A DNA stretch of 64,000 nucleotides from Gigaspora rosea (GCA_003550325.1 QKWP01000203.1:35218-99217), one strand, 5' to 3'. Shown: positions 1-11,178, counted from the first letter of the stretch. Notes: generated by a model not told the origin, from the letters alone. Numbers and translations are program-made.

Positions 1-333
1 TAATTTGTTATGCTAAATAATTTTTGCTTATTTTTGAAGTTCAATTAGCTTAATAAAAAATTAATTTTTACTATGCAGTTATTTTTTTAATTAATTTTGT
101 ACAACAATAAAAACTGGTCAAACTTAAAAATCTAAAATTTTACTTAAATTTAATTATTTTAAAAACTGTAGCATAAAATTTTTTAAACTTTTTTTTATTT
201 AAAAGGTATAGATTTAAAGAATTTATGATTTAATTTTTAGCTTAATATCTTATATATTTAGCTCTGTATAAATTTTTAAAAAGTGTCCACAATAACATAG
301 TAGGCTACTGTATTTAATTAAAAAAAATTACTA
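1..333. other. AT-rich, no gene seen
   Basis: Only short A/T runs are visible. I see no coding frame, hairpin or tandem repeat that I can support here. Confidence 0.5.
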
Positions 334-682
334 TAGTGCGCCAAGTCACTTTACATCAAATGCGCCAAATTTGGGTATATATAAATGCTTTTTAGCCAAT
401 CAGAATACGTTATATACTAATTCTGATTGGTTAAAAAAAATATAAAAAAATTTTTTTTAATGTATTTATATTAAATGCCAAAATTTTGAAAGCATAATAG
501 CTTTAAACACATACTGTGTAACTTTATAAACTTTTTTAAATATTCTAACTAATAATTTGGATAGAACTAATGAAAAACAATAGTTTTTTTGGTTACATTT
601 TTAAAAAATATTTAAAATTTAGGATTTTATAGATTTATTAAAATATATATGATTTTTGATGAGAAGTGACTTGGCACACCAT
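334..682. mobile_element. MITE with GTGCGCCAAGTCACTT termini
   Basis: The left end reads GTGCGCCAAGTCACTT and the right end AAGTGACTTGGCACAC, an imperfect inverted repeat of about 16-20 bp around a 350-bp non-coding AT-rich body. No transposase is present. The superfamily is not settled, because the flanking TA/ATA duplication is too short to be decisive. Confidence 0.6.
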
Positions 683-984
683 ACGAATTATTACTGGTGA
701 TTATTACCAGTGATTTACAATGCATAAAACACAATAAACAATAAAATTAAATCTCTTTAATATTAAGATAAGGGTAAAGATTAGAGATTAAGATAGGGCT
801 TTATATAGTAAAATTTAGCAAGAAATTTTTTTTTTGTATTCATAGACAAAATTTTAGGTTAGAAGCAATTTTAGGAATTTTTTAAAAATTTTTTGTTTTT
901 GTTATACAAAAATTGATCTACATGTTACACCTGATCCTGAATTTTAATTTGTAAATTGAATACCAGTGATGATTACTGTATTTG

Positions 985-1292
985 TTCGAAAATAAGCTAC
1001 CCTTTTTGGCCAAAAAGTTACACAAAAAATCGTAAGGGTTGCTTATTTTCAAATTGTTAAATTTTTTGAAAAATTGAAAAACGTACTAATAAAAAGTTGT
1101 CCAAATACCATGAAATTTTTACTGTAAGTATATTTCGTTGCACTGAACAACTTTATTTAATTAAACTTTTGAAGTTTATATAGTAAAAAAAGTTTTATAT
1201 ATAGCAACTGTTAACGATTTCTTTAAAAATTTTTCTGAAAATCTGGAGGTACCTACTGGGTAGCTTTTTTTGGAGGTAGCTTATTTTTGGAA
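985..1292. mobile_element. MITE, 'AATAAGCTACC' family, copy 1
   Basis: The ends are TTCGAAAATAAGCTACC and GGTAGCTTATTTTTGGAA, inverted with respect to each other. The body has a conserved stretch (AAAAAGTTGTCCAAAT, then TTACTAAGT-like motifs) found again at 3429-3625, 21603-21893 and 42546-42800. The outer flanks both carry TACCAGTG(A/G)TGAT (961 and 1301), so this copy may sit inside an older repeat. Confidence 0.65.
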
Positions 1293-1619
1293 ACCTACGG
1301 TACCAGTGGTGATAAATAGCAAACTTCAATTAAAAAAGTATAAATTTTACAAAAATAATCTAAAAATTTCTAAACCTTTTTACTAAAAAGTTCAATATTA
1401 TCTGGTTACTTTAATAGCCCTAAACATGATCTGTTGGCACCACTTTACTAGTAAAGCAAATAAAAATTTGTTAGCCTTACCAAGAGTAAAAAAGAATATT
1501 TTTTTTTATATTTCTTCTATCTAGTTACAATAGTAGAAATACTAATATCCTATACAGAAAAAAATAAAAAAGGATTTAAAAAGAAAGTAAGATATAACTA
1601 CAAAATCTATATAATAAAC

Positions 1620-1913
1620 AGGACCCCAAACATCTAGTATAGAAGTCATACTTGTTTTTTTTTAGCAAAAACCCTGAAATTTGAGAAGCAAAAAACAGTT
1701 TTTGCCAATTATCTTGGCATCTAGTGGACCAATTTGAACAAACTTTTTTTTAAAATGAAGCTCTCAGAAGGCACATCTAACAAAAAAAGTTTTTTCAATT
1801 CTGATCATTAAATCAAAAGTTATTTAAACCAATATATTTTGTTGTTTTTAGCAAATTGGACCAAAATTGGCCAAAATCCAGTTATGACCTATATGAAAGA
1901 TATTTGGGGTCCT
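1620..1913. mobile_element. MITE with AGGACCCCAAA termini
   Basis: The left end is AGGACCCCAAACATCT and the right end AGATATTTGGGGTCCT, an inverted repeat that extends imperfectly over about 35 bp (TATAGAAGTCATA against TATGACCTATA). It is flanked by near-identical target duplications, TAATAAAC on the left and TAATAAC on the right. The 294-bp body is non-coding. TIR and TSD length suit a hAT-like or Mutator-like non-autonomous element. Confidence 0.65.
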
Positions 1914-2012
1914 TAATAACCCAAATACTAAGGGCTGTATTATTAATTATTTAATTATTTTTTATCAAAAGCCTACTCTTTTCTCCTTTATTTAATATAT
2001 ATAGAAGGGTGC

Positions 2013-2262
2013 TGACTAGTAATGCCACCGAAATTGATTTTTGAAAAAGGCCTATTTTGTCTTTATTAGAGAAAATTAAAATTTTTTATAAGGAAGAGCA
2101 AATAAAATTTATATAGATATGTTCCTTATAATTTCGTCGATTCAAAAAAAGTATTAAATAATTTCGTTTTTCAAATAAAATAGGTCAAAAACAATTTTGG
2201 CTTCAAATTTTAATTTCAGGTTTTAGAACCCAAAATGCTTTCGTTCTTATGTATAGTGCTGA
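2013..2262. repeat. Dispersed repeat, partner of 42963-43210
   Basis: About 240 bp align with 42963-43210 in the same orientation. Both begin near CTAGT(A/G)ATGCCACC and end near ATGTATAGTGC. Both contain AAAAAGGCCTATTT and TTTATATAGATATGTTC. No coding frame is visible; this is an unclassified mobile or duplicated sequence. Confidence 0.7.
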
Positions 2263-2951
2263 CATTTATTAGATAATATTTTAGGAAATAGGGGGTCAAG
2301 CCAAATCTTATCTTATATAAAAATTTTAGCCAATTAAATTTGATGAAAATATTACTTGGGGTGGGGATAAGCCTCTATAGTAAATGAATAGTAGATAATA
2401 AATATCAGCGCCCTAATTAGATTCTTTATATATAATTTCAACTTTTTTTATACTTTTTCTTATCTGATTTTTGTCACACTCCTAACAAAATTAAAGTATT
2501 AACATAAAAAAAAACAAAGAAAATTCTATGCTACAGTACATAATACTTAAAGACTAAAATAATTTTAAAAGCTAATAGCTTTTGATATAGAAAAGATATT
2601 CAAAAAAGAAAGCCACTAACTTGTAGTTTAGTTAATTTACTACAACTTAGCGGCTTTGTTTTTTAAAAAAAAATTATTTAAGTTATAACATTTTAAAAAT
2701 GCTTAATTTTTATATAATACATAAAAAATTGCCAAAAATAGAACAAATCATATGATTTAGTCTTCTATAATTGGTCAATTTTAAAAAATAAAATTTTAAA
2801 AAATTTTTAACCAATCAGATTTTAGCAAATTAAAATATAAAAATCAAATTTTGTCAATTAAAATGTAAAAAATCAGCAGAACATCAAAATTTACTATAAA
2901 AATTTTTAAAATGGAACAAAATTACGTGATTTTAGTCTTTAAGTGTCATGC

Positions 2952-3093
2952 ACTGTAATCAGTGTTGGGCTCTGGACCAAAAGTCCGCTTTACTGAACTT
3001 ATAAACTGGACTACTGGACTTATAAGTCCAGTGGACTATTTATACTAGTTCAATTTTACAGGACTTATAAGTGAGCCCAATACTAACTGTAAT
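2952..3093. mobile_element. hAT-type MITE with 8-bp target duplication
   Basis: The element proper is 2960-3085. Its ends are CAGTGTTGGGCTC and GAGCCCAATACTA, an inverted repeat starting with the hAT-typical CAGTG. It is bordered by a perfect 8-bp duplication, ACTGTAAT, at 2952-2959 and 3086-3093. The body is built from inverted copies of 'GGACTTATAAGTCCAGT', so it can fold into a hairpin. At 126 bp it is a miniature non-autonomous element. Confidence 0.8.
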
Positions 3094-3428
3094 AACTAAG
3101 ACTAATATAAACACTATATACATATATAAAAAACCTATATAGAAACTTTTGAACTATATTTTCATATAATAAACATATGCATTTAGAAATTTTTTGTCAT
3201 TTTTTTACAAATTTACAACACAATACTATGTTGGCTCCTTTTTAGTAGGCATACAAATTAAAAAAAAAAGAAGTAAATACTGCCAATTTTTTGGAAAAGA
3301 TAAGCCAAAATGCCCACTTTGTTAAAATTTAAAAAAACTAAAAAGGTAACAAAAAAGGGTACCAACACTGTACCAACTTGTAAAGAATATAAAAGTATAT
3401 ACTTTGCCAAATAGTATATACTATATAT

Positions 3429-3625
3429 ATCTGAAAATAAGCTACTACCTAAAATAAGTTACTCTCTGATTTTTTTTAAAAATTTTAAAAAATTTGTTAG
3501 TAGTTGCTATATATAAAAGTCCAAGTTTACTAAGTAAACTCAAAAGTACTATTAAGTAAACTTGTTTAGTAATAAAAATTTATATTATTTGGACAACTTT
3601 TTATTAATATGTTTTTTAATTTTTT
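3429..3625. mobile_element. MITE 'AATAAGCTACC' family, copy 2 (truncated)
   Basis: It begins GAAAATAAGCTACTACC and shares the ACTTTTTATTAATATGTTTTTTAA stretch with the copies at 985, 21603 and 42546. Its right end is missing where the SINE fragment at 3634-3787 begins. Confidence 0.55.
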
Positions 3626-3633
3626 CAAAAAAC

Positions 3634-3787
3634 TCTATTTTTTTTCGATTTTAAAGTGTTTGTTTTGAGGCATATATTTTATTCTGTTTATGGATCTAGA
3701 TTCTACATGGATGAAAGTACAACTAGTCACATGTGCACTTTTGGTGTCTAATTTAAGTGGTCTGCCCAAAGGTTCCACACTAGATAG
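3634..3787 (-). mobile_element. 5'-truncated SINE fragment (6864-8034 family)
   Basis: On the minus strand this stretch matches the 3' part of the SINE at 6864-8034: GGAACC(C/T)TTGGGC(G/A)GACCA, CTTAAATTAGACACC and AAAAGTG(T/C)AC, followed by an A-rich tail seen here as a T run. The tRNA-like head is absent, as expected for a copy truncated during target-primed reverse transcription. Confidence 0.6.
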
Positions 3788-4070
3788 CATGGCGAACATT
3801 TGATTTGATTGGTTAAAAAATGTAAACAAGTAAACAATATGCATAATATAGATCATTATATAAATTTAGATATTCAATATATTTTTAAATTTAATTGTAT
3901 ATATATAATAAGGCAAGGTTGCAACATGACAGAAGTTCTTTTTTATTGGTTGTTATATTAAATGATTTTCATTAAACGTGATTGGCTAATATCTTAATAC
4001 CATAATCAATTTAATAAATATCGCATACAATATTAGGTAATGATAACAATAATAATACGATATATTTAAA
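3788..4070 (-). repeat. Dispersed AT-rich repeat, uninterrupted copy
   Basis: This aligns in inverted orientation with 10145-10358 plus 11063-11178, the same repeat split there by a SINE. Shared landmarks are CCAATCAAATC(A/G)AATGTYC, GTTTACTTGTTTACATTTTTT, GTCATGTTGCAACCTTG and TTAGCCAATCAC. It serves as an empty-site control for the insertion at 10359. A partial copy lies near 45052-45090. Confidence 0.7.
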
Positions 4071-5040
4071 AATTTAATGTAATATCTCTGCTTGTGTATC
4101 TATATTAAAATATATTTCTAATATGCTAATATCTACTTCTAACCTTGAGATTTATATAGTTAATATACACGTATAAATTTACTTATAATAATCAAAAACA
4201 TTATCATTTGTCTTTCATATTTTATTTATTTTTCTTTCAACAAGAATATCTAACATAATTTTATTAAAATAAACCTTACAATTATTATAATTTTACACTT
4301 GTGCTTATTTTTACAATATTATTTATATCTATAAACTATTAACATAAGAAACTATAATAAACTATCTAGCACAGTCTTAATAATCAATACGAATAACCTA
4401 AATATATTTTATAAAATAAGAGCTTTGTGTAAGCACAAAAGAAATAAAAAAAAAAATACATATTACTTGTTAACTAATAAATACTATATGTTCATGCGTT
4501 CATTTATAAGTTTATACATACATTTATGTGCTTGTATTCATGTCTTATAGAAGTTATGTAGATTGTGAGATCGGTAAGATGGATTTTTACAAATAACTTT
4601 CGTTGTGACTAAAGAATAACTTGGTAAAGTTTCAAAAAAAATGGATGATTTTTTTTTGTGCAGTCATATGATATAACCCCACTTATATATTTTTAATATA
4701 TAAATTTTTGTGTAATACTAATGCATAAATAGAACTTCCAAGGTTGCCAAAAAAAAAAAGTAATATATTAGACTATATAAAGTATCTGAGTCATTAAAAT
4801 CATTATAATTTCTTTCTCCAATACTTAACATAGATTTCCGCTATAGTCCTAATAAAACTCTGCATTAAATTCAGATCTGATGCAAATTTTAATCTGATCT
4901 GCGATGTATACATTCTTGCATCAAATATTAATTTAAAATCCTCCATTTTTAAAGCAGCAGGACAAATCGACGTTTTATAGAATGAATTAGAGTTGAAAAG
5001 AATTAGCATAAAATAAAATTAGCAAAGATGAGTAACGCTA
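4071..5040. other. AT-rich interval, no supported gene
   Basis: A minus-strand frame of 68 codons (4803-5009) exists, but it runs into the start of the Sel1-like region, and its last part is antisense to Sel1-type sequence. I do not call it. The rest shows no repeat or gene signal. Confidence 0.4.
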
Positions 5041-5049
5041 ATAGAAAAG

Positions 5050-6338
5050 GAATTGAAGAGAATGATTTTAATAAATTGGTACTGGAAAAGATGAACATAT
5101 AGCATTCATTCGGTATCAAAAATTAACAGAGAAGGAAGATACCAGAGGAATATATAATGTTGGATATTGTTATTTTAATAGAATTGGAGTTGAAAAGAAT
5201 GACAATAAGGCATTATTCATTTAATATTAAAAATCAGCAGAAATGGAAAACGCAATTGGAACACTTGTATTAGGAAACTGTTATGAAGATGGAATTGAAG
5301 TTGAAAAAGATGAATGCGAGGCATTCATTTATTATCAAAAATCAGCAGAAATGGAAGAAGCTAGTGGAATTCATATGATGGGATACTGTTATCAAAATGG
5401 AATTGAAGTTGAAAAGGATAAACATAAAGCATTCGTTTATTACCAAAAATCAGCTGATATGAAGAACGCTAGAATAAATGATGTTGGATATTGTTATCAA
5501 AATGGAATCAGAGTTGAAAAAAGATGAGCATACGGTATTCATTTATTATCAAAAATCAGCCAAAATGGAAGACGCCTGTGGAACATTTAATGTTGAACAT
5601 TGTTATCAAAAAGGAATTGGAACGGAAAAGGTGAACATAATGCATTCATTTATTATCAAAAGTCCACTGACTTTGTTGCAATAAATGAAGTTGAAAATTG
5701 TTATCTTAATAGAATTGGTGTTGAAAAGAATGAACATAAAGCATTCATATATTATCAGAGATAGGAGACATTGATCGAATTCATAATATTGGATATTGTT
5801 ATAATAAGAGAATCGGAGTTGAAAATGATGAACATATGGCATTTATTTATTATCAAAAATCTGCTGAAATAAGAAGCGCTTGCGGAATATTTAATGTTGG
5901 AATTATCAAAAAGGAATTGGAGTTGAAAAGGATGTATATAAGGCATTCACTTATTATCAAAATCAGCAGAAATAGGGTACGCTAGTGGAATACTAGCGCT
6001 TGCTGACTGTTATAAAAATGGAATTGGAGTTAAGAAGGATGAACATAAGGCCTTCATTTATTATAAAGAATCAGCTGAGATGGGAAACGCTAATGGAACA
6101 TATAATGTTGGATATTGTTATAACAATGGTATTGGTATTGAAAAGGATGAACATAAGGCATTTATTCAATACCATAAATTAGTAGAGATCGGGCATATGT
6201 GTACTAAAGGATTAAATTTGGTTGGATATTGTTATAGAAATAGTATTGGTGTTAAAAAGGATGAAAATAAGGCATTTGAAAGGTATTTGATTTGTAAGTA
6301 CGTATGTACGTATATAAATATATCTAAACAAACTTTTT
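5050..6338 (+). pseudogene. Sel1-repeat protein pseudogene
   Basis: About eleven Sel1-like (SEL1/TPR-type) repeats of about 36 residues follow one another at about 108-bp spacing. They are visible as 'GYCYQNGI.VEKDE', 'KAF.YYQKSAEM' and 'GNANGTYNVGYCY'. Sel1 repeats form alpha-alpha solenoid scaffolds that bind partner proteins; in mycorrhizal fungi they often sit beside protein-kinase domains, but no kinase motif is visible here. Open stretches are 5243-5527, 5478-5684 and 6080-6340 in different frames, joined by single-base indels and stops such as the TAA at 5222. The reading frame is therefore broken several times. A GTAAGTACG stretch at 6295 could be an old splice donor. Family assignment is sure; function and start are not recoverable. 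Confidence 0.85.
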
Positions 6339-6349
6339 AAATAATTAAA

Positions 6350-6735
6350 AATATTAGAAATGATCTGAAAAAAATAGTGCTTATTCACTTTTACTTTGAT
6401 TTCTTATTTCGCTACTTCTCATTAAGTCTTACTTATTTAGCTTAATTTAACCGGAATGTATAAAATAATTTGTTAATAAAAATATTCTTATTAGTTTTAT
6501 TAGTTTATTGACTGTGCTGATTTGCTTGATGAATAATCTTTTATTCAAGTTGATTTAGTCATTATTATTTATTAATCGAAATATTTGAAATAATCTGTGT
6601 ATCTATTATTAATTTTTTATTCATGCTGATTTATGATAAAAATTTATATACAAAATATTTATTACAAATTTTAGTCTTATCTGAACACATGTTGTATGGT
6701 GCTCTTGCAAAACGCATTTGCTAAATGCTATAACC
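6350..6735. other. AT-rich interval downstream of Sel1 remnant
   Basis: TTTATT-rich sequence with two loose repeats of 'TTTATTCA(A/T)G(C/T)TGATTTA' (about 6542 and 6617). No gene seen. Confidence 0.4.
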
Positions 6736-6863
6736 AAATCTAACTATTGTGCTATGCCTAAATCGATCTATTATACTACTATATATCCCAAATGCTATAC
6801 CAAATTTAACTATCGTGTCTATATCTAAATCTAATTATGTTACATCTTAAATCTAACTATTGT

Positions 6864-8034
6864 ATGGGTGTGGCGACTTAGAGAAGTTGGTAAGTTGTCA
6901 CCCCCAAGTAGCAGGTCTAGGGTTCAAATCCTACTGACGACGCTTTGAAAAATAGACCTGTGTTCCGGTAACTGTTTCCTGTCGATCGGTTGGGTACATT
7001 ACCTGTAGTCCTTGGTTACTATCTCGAATAGGAGCCTTTGGGCGAAGTTGTGCCTCGTGATACAGACAAATCCAAGGAACCAGGGAAACAGAAACCCATT
7101 TGGCAAGACCTAAGTAAGGAGGTAGCAAAGATCTTTGACGGTGCTACCAAAACCGTAATATCGGAAACCGGAGCTGGAGAACTGGACGATATGACCTTCG
7201 AAGGAGAGGGTCCACCAACCTGGCCGCCGGAGTCATACTAGAGGAAAAGGACCTATGTTATAGAAGTAGGTACCAGGGGGAGAAAAACCATGATGCCACC
7301 TAATGCCGGGTAGATCAACCCTCCCGGGCCAACTGGATTGGAAGTCTGGGAAACCGGTGAAGGACCGATAGTAAAGTAATAGTGGGTACCGGGGTTGGAG
7401 CGAACCTTACAAGGGCAGAAGTAGGTATTGGTAAGAGGACAGGGGTAACCCTGTCTCGCAAGTGTTGGCCTCGGCCATAGCGATAAGTACCGAAGTGTAG
7501 GTGAATACCTGATATGGGACAGGTACCACTCTACCAAGTCTCCCGTCGAGAATAACAGGACCGGGAATACCCAGCTGGGTCCTAAGGCAATGGAAAGCAT
7601 CCGGAACTTGCTGACTGACTTATGTAACGGGCCTGTTCTGGTAATACAAGATGGGTTGGCAGGTAGAACATGGATCAGAGGGTTTAAATAGGCAATTCCT
7701 GTAGTTGGATTGCAGGTATAGCAGCTAGTGTGGAACCCTTGGGCGGACCACTTAAATTAGACACCAAAAGTGTACGTGTGGCTAGATGTATCCTTGTCTA
7801 GGACTAGAGGGTTTAAATAGTCAATTCCCATAGTTGGGTTGCAGGTATGGCAGCTAGTGTGGAACCCTTGGGCAGACCACTTAAATTAGACACCAAAAGT
7901 GTACGTGTGGCTAGATGTATTCTCGTCTATGTAACAAATGCCGGTACTCCCCTAGAGGATACCGACGGCCCTAATATCTTGAATAAAATTCCTAAGTCCC
8001 AAGATGGGCACTTTAAAAAAAAAAAAAAAAAAAC
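6864..8034 (+). mobile_element. tRNA-headed SINE, long-body family A
   Basis: The head at 6864-6945 has a pol III A-box-like stretch (TGGCGACTTAGAGAAGTTGG) and a B box (GGGTTCAAATCC), i.e. a tRNA-derived promoter. A GC-richer body of about 1.1 kb follows and ends in a run of 19 A residues. Target duplications CTAACTATTGT flank it at 6853-6863 and 8035-8045. The 3' part holds two near-identical copies (about 7685 and 7806) of a block with GGTTTAAATAG(G/T)CAATTCC and GGACCACTTAAATTAG. ORFs on both strands here are non-coding. Truncated relatives are at 3634-3787 and 52908-53772, both minus. Confidence 0.8.
7681..7920. repeat. Internal tandem duplication in SINE family A
   Basis: The block beginning AGAGGGTTTAAATAG(G/T)CAAT at about 7677 is repeated at about 7806. 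Both copies include GCAGCTAGTGTGGAACC and CACCAAAAGTGTACGTGTGG. The period is about 127 bp with few differences, so the duplication is recent relative to the flanking array. Confidence 0.75.
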
Positions 8035-8824
8035 CTAACTATTGTGTCTATGTCTAAATCTAACTATTGTATTGTGCTATATATGTCCTGAATTTAACTA
8101 TTTGCTACATCCTGAATCAAACTTATATAATATGGTTCAAATTCAAATCAACTATCATGCTATATCTAAATCTGACTTGTGCTATGTCCCGAATTTAACT
8201 ACTTGCTATATATTATGCTACTATACATCCTAAATTTAACTATCATGCTACATCCTTATTGTTCTATGTCCCAAATCTAACTATCATGCTATACTCAAAT
8301 CTAACTATATATCATGTTATATATGCTGAATCTATCATGCTATACCTGAATCTAACTATCATATTATGTCCCAAATCTAACTATTGTACTATATTATAAC
8401 CAAATCTAACTATCGTACTATACTTGAATCTAACTATCTCAAAATACTAACTGAATTTAACTGTCGTAAATCTAATTATTATGTTACATCTTAAATCTAA
8501 CTATCGTATTATGTGTTGAATCTATTATACCTGATACTATACCAGAATCTAACTATCATGCTATGTTTTGAATTTAACTATATGCTATGTTCTGAACTAA
8601 CTATTTGCTATGTTCTGAATTTGCTACTGAATATAACTATTATGTTTCGAATCTAATTATCATTACTATGTTTGAATCTAACTATTGTACTATGTTCAAA
8701 TCTATATTGCGCTATATTTGAATTTGGGAACTAGAGTTAAACTTGGAGAAGTGTTAGGCATAACAGAACCAATTCCTTGAAAGAGTAGCGAATTAATACT
8801 TAGTATCTATATAATAATTAAAAA

Positions 8825-8910
8825 TAGTACATGGGGTGAAGTCAATAGAAATGGGACAAATTTATTAGATAAATTTGACCCATTTCTATTGATGTTCCCC
8901 ACATAGTAAT
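8825..8910. mobile_element. Short palindromic hairpin element
   Basis: Arms GTACATGGGG(T)GAAGTCAATAG and CTATTGATGTTCCCCACATA pair around AAATGGGACAAATTTA/TAAATTTGACCCATTT with a five-base loop, giving arms of about 37 bp. It is a non-coding foldback, probably a miniature element. Confidence 0.6.
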
Positions 8911-8952
8911 TAATAATATTGTATATTTATGAATTAATTATAATACCTCAAC

Positions 8953-9570
8953 ATTATTAATTGATGATCTGCTAGTCATCAGGTGCATGATCATAGTATA
9001 ACGTGATGCACAGCAGGCCCTAAAATTGGGGAAAGAGGCGGAAATTAAAAAAGCGAAGAATTACAAAAAAAAACAAAACCTGACCGCAGAGGAGAAAGAT
9101 ATATATGTGAATGCTACGATCGTTCAAGGAAAAATATTTTTTTACTAAGTTAATCGATCTTGTCGACTAATTGAAAGTTGTAGAGCTCGTCGTTGCGGTT
9201 CTAATGGTAGTTAAATTATCCAAATTGGCCTAGTAGAAGCCAAGATATCTTTAAAAAACGCGTCAACTACTATATAAAATTTCTATATAAACAATCTATT
9301 TTATATAGAGATTTTATATAGTCGTTGACGTGTTTTTTAAAGATATCTTGGCTTCCACTAGGCCGATTTGGATGATTTAACTACTATTAGAACTGCAACG
9401 ACGAGCTCTACAACTTTCAATTAGTCGACAAAATCGATTAACTTAATAAAAAAAATATTTTTCCTTGGACGATCGTAGCATTCACATATATAGTAATTTA
9501 TATAGTGATCTGTGTCATGTTACACTATGATCATGCACCTGATAACTGGCGGATCTTCAATTAAATAATA
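8953..9570. mobile_element. Foldback element with 200+ bp inverted arms
   Basis: The left arm (from ATTATTAATTGATGATC) and right arm (to GATCTTCAATTAAATAAT) are complementary over most of their length, including CATCAGGTGCATGATCATAGT, TAATTGAAAGTTGTAGAGCTC and AAGATATCTTGGCTTC. The left arm alone carries about 90 extra bases (9014-9100) that read in one frame as a basic peptide with KLGKEAEIKKAKNYKKK. A diverged copy with the same arms lies at 43225-43530, inside 42895-44115. Confidence 0.75.
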
Positions 9571-10140
9571 TTAAATGATTTGATACGCTTTTTTTAATAT
9601 CCCAATGTGACTTTATATCTATTCTTGCTCTTCGAGTACATACTAAACTCTTTTAAAGTATTTATTAATTTCTAAGCTTGTTTTAAAAGAAATATGTACA
9701 TACTATATTTAAATTTAACTACATATATATTATACTATATACTATATTCGGAATCTAACTATTGTACTATTTCTACTGATGTGCTACATCCAGCTAAAAA
9801 AATCGTCACTATTGCCATACTCCACAACGGCTATTTTACTCCATCTTCTTCTCAAAGTGGCAAAGTTTTTCCTTTGTCAGAAAAACAATCTGTGTTAGTT
9901 AGTTCTCACTTAAATTTTTTTTGAATTTGAAAGCTTATTATCTCATTTGTTGTATATTACTTACCAAAATTTGCTCTCTAAGCAAAGTCATTAGTGCAAA
10001 TGATCTATCGAAGAGGTAAAAAATACTGTAAGATGTTTTAAGAAAAAATTATTATATAAAACCACAAGTTGCTAATTGACAGTATGGTTTTTCTTAGTAA
10101 GAGTTACTTTAAAAATTTTTATTTATGTTGTGTAACTCAG
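9571..10140. other. AT-rich interval, no supported gene
   Basis: A 76-codon frame (9694-9924) starts inside minisatellite-like 'TCTAACTATTGTACTAT' sequence, and I see no domain in it. Otherwise nothing is recognisable. Confidence 0.4.
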
Positions 10141-10144
10141 GGAT

Positions 10145-11178
10145 CTTTAAGCCAATCAAATCGAATGTCCGCTATGCTATTATTATCATTATCATTACCT
10201 TATATTGTATCGTGATATTTATTAAATTGATTATAGTATTAAGATATTAGCCAATCACATTTAATGAAAACCATCTAACATAACAATCAATAAAAAAAAA
10301 CTTTTGTCATGTTGCAACCTTGTTTTATTATATATATACAATTAAATTTAAAAATATAGCTGTAGGTCGATAGCATAGTAGTTGCGCTCCCGGGTCGTTA
10401 AGTTGCTCCAGTAGCAAGTTTGCTGGTTCAAGCCTTACCAGGAACATAATTCTATACAAGATCACGAGATGGATAGTTTGAACTAGGATGCAGGGACCAC
10501 GATTGGCGACACAGCCACATAGCGTGTGTGATTTCTCGATTTGGATACTTTCGGTGAAACTCCGGTTGAATTTGGATACTTCTGGTGGAATTCCGGTTGA
10601 AAGAAAAGTTCTGGTGAAACCCTCTAGTTAAATAAGGTCAGCTGGTTGTAAAACCAGTTGTGAACATCTACAAAGTATATTATACGACCTTAATAAAAAA
10701 AAGAGCTGCAGGATCTGGACCTAGAAAGACCTGCCTTAATCTGAAGCAGAAGGACGACTGAAGCAAGGGACTGAAGTCCATCTTAATAAGCCGGACGGAA
10801 AGCAAAGTAGTCCTGTACCGCCTCCGGACGAAAATTTCTGAAAGGACTGAATGGGTTTGGAAGTCAGGACACCAGATGGATATGATAAGAATAGGAAAGA
10901 GTCCGGCGGACCTGAGTATGGATTAGGGATATATGAACGATTCTTAGATAGTTCAGTTAAATTAGAAAAATAAGATTATCGAACATATAATAAATAAGTT
11001 GATCTTAATAAATGAGCTCCAAACCGCGCCCCTAGCATAGTGAACTAGGGTTAAAAAAAAAAAATTTAAAAATATATTAAATATCTAAATTTATATAACT
11101 GATAATAATCCACGTTATATATATTGTTTACTTGTTTACATTTTTTTAACCAATCAAATCAAATGTCCACCATGCTAA
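10145..11178 (+). repeat. Dispersed AT-rich repeat split by a SINE
   Basis: The repeat is 10145-10358 plus 11063-11178, the inverted relative of 3788-4070. Both outer ends carry CCAATCAAATC(G/A)AATGTCC(G/A)C(T/C)ATGCTA in direct orientation, which may mark an old terminal repeat. Confidence 0.65.
10359..11062 (+). mobile_element. tRNA-headed SINE, family B, with target duplication
   Basis: The 704-bp element begins GCTGTAGGTCGATAGCATAG. It has an A-box-like TAGCATAGTAGTTG and a B box GCTGGTTCAAGCC within the first 80 bp, then a GC-richer body and an A12 tail. Perfect 14-bp duplications AATTTAAAAATATA lie at 10345-10358 and 11063-11076. The copy of the host repeat at 3788-4070 has this site only once, which confirms insertion. 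The body contains about three copies of a 'TTGGATACTT.YGGTGRAAYTCCGG' unit at 10540-10620. Confidence 0.85.

Larger units (their letters stand above)
6736..8720. repeat. Degenerate minisatellite, 'ATCTAACTATNGTGCTATGTCC' unit
   Basis: Variants of ATCTAACTAT(C/T)(G/A)T, usually followed by GCTAT and a CCNAA(T/A) linker, recur every 20-30 bp from 6736 to 6863 and from 8035 to 8715. The two blocks were one array before the SINE at 6864-8034 inserted. Short ORFs in the array are chance frames. Confidence 0.8.

Noticed and set aside
6931..8038. ORFs of 63-115 codons on both strands, GC-richer than neighbours
   Set aside because: They lie inside SINE family A, overlap on opposite strands, and do not persist in the other copies.
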